Below the pieces are notes generated by a model. The model saw only the letters and a list, made by a program, of their open reading frames with translations. It did no database searches and had not been told where the DNA came from. From JANWHF01 sp036276235 (GTDB lineage Bacteria > Planctomycetota > Phycisphaerae > Tepidisphaerales > Tepidisphaeraceae), in the NCBI GenBank assembly GCA_036276235.1, contig DATBDZ010000411.1, forward strand, positions 1 to 5,947: DNA of 5,947 nucleotides. The letters are read 5' to 3'. The stretch's first letter is position 1, and every line of letters starts with the position of its first letter. Below, piece by piece: positions 5,669 through 5,947 of the stretch. The position numbers and the translations under genes were made by a program.

Positions 5669-5735
5669 CCGCGAAGCCGGCAAGCGGCGGAGGGATTGCG
5701 AGCTTCTCCCCTTCCGCCGCTCGCCGGCTTCGCGG
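5669..5735. repeat. Large GC-rich hairpin, 22-bp arms with one mismatch
   Basis: The arms 5669-5690 (beginning CCGCGAAGCCGGC) and 5714-5735 (ending GCCGGCTTCGCGG) are reverse complements except at one position (A where G would pair). The intervening 23 bases can extend the stem by four more pairs (AGGG with CCTT, including one G-U), leaving a short loop. No T-run follows on either strand. It could insulate transcription between the small membrane gene and whatever lies to the right, but a dispersed palindromic repeat is equally likely. Confidence 0.85.
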
Positions 5736-5947
5736 ACCCTCAAACGCTCCCTTCACCTTGGTCGATGCACCGTTTTGAACCAGATTTCGCACCAATCCGT
5801 TGCATGCACCACGATCGCACGTTGCATTGGGGAAATAAGGAGCCAGGAGCCAGAAGGATGAAGCTCACGCAGAGGCGCAATGGCGCAAAGAAAATCGATT
5901 GGAACTTTACGCCTTAGACTTCGGCGAGCTCAGTCGAGCCGCGCCCT
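5736..5947. other. Gene-free right end with short repeat elements
   Basis: I see no credible gene here. Short direct repeats occur: CGTTGCAT at 5799-5806 and 5820-5827 (21 bases apart), AGGAGCC twice in tandem at 5838-5851, and GGCGCAAT / GGCGCAAA at 5874-5889. The stretch CTCACGCAGAGGCGCAA (5864-5880) resembles a short repeat that I recall as dispersed in many bacterial genomes (memory, not searched). A 19-codon frame from ATG at 5858 runs through it and is probably spurious. The last bases (5921-5942) carry GGCGAGCTCAGTCGAGCC, which may be another repeat copy or the edge of a feature outside the window. Confidence 0.5.

Noticed and set aside
5858..5917. 19-residue frame with an upstream purine-rich stretch
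   Set aside because: It is read from short repeats (AGGAGCC tandem, GGCGCAA tandem) and resembles spurious peptides from dispersed repeats.

Overview
The window looks like chromosome from a GC-rich member of the Planctomycetota (possibly Phycisphaerae-like). This placement is an inference. It rests on the N-terminally membrane-anchored GspE/PulE-like protein, the CvpA protein with a very long extra tail, and intergenic spaces packed with short GC-rich hairpin repeats of a kind I associate with that phylum. There is no rRNA, tRNA, CRISPR, transposase or phage gene.

Layout, left to right. Bases 1-200 are a tandem array of composite hairpin repeats. Bases 325-879 (+) encode a single-pass membrane protein with a PDZ-like domain. 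Its stop codon lies only 3 bases from the stop codon of the convergent gene at 883-2868 (-), which encodes a CvpA-family four-helix membrane protein with a tail of about 540 residues. Sixty-nine bases upstream of that gene is 2938-4626 (-), a GspE/PulE-family protein carrying three N-terminal transmembrane helices. Bases 4627-5035 hold its leader, a likely promoter and a second cluster of nested inverted repeats. Bases 5036-5425 (-) encode a small three-helix membrane protein that I do not recognise. Bases 5426-5947 have no convincing gene, but hold a possible promoter, a large hairpin and short repeat elements.

The main observation is that the GspE-like protein keeps the family fold signatures: the N2 motif, the ERRxPQxG motif, the four-cysteine zinc site and the GRTGxxE block. 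It has nevertheless lost the key residue in every nucleotide-handling motif: Walker A Lys to Leu, Asp box Asp to Arg, Walker B Glu to Lys, and His box His to Arg. The frame is fully open, so this reads as a maintained, membrane-anchored pseudo-ATPase rather than a decayed gene. Its probable operon partner is the CvpA-type protein, and the convergent neighbour is a TM-plus-PDZ protein with a layout like GspC. I infer a possible envelope complex derived from type II secretion or type IV pilus parts in which the motor has become a scaffold. The function is unknown.

The second observation is a shared repeat grammar in the two intergenic clusters (about 21-198 and 4805-5016): small hairpins with a GTAC core in or at the edge of the loop, alternating with hairpins that end in TGCCAC.
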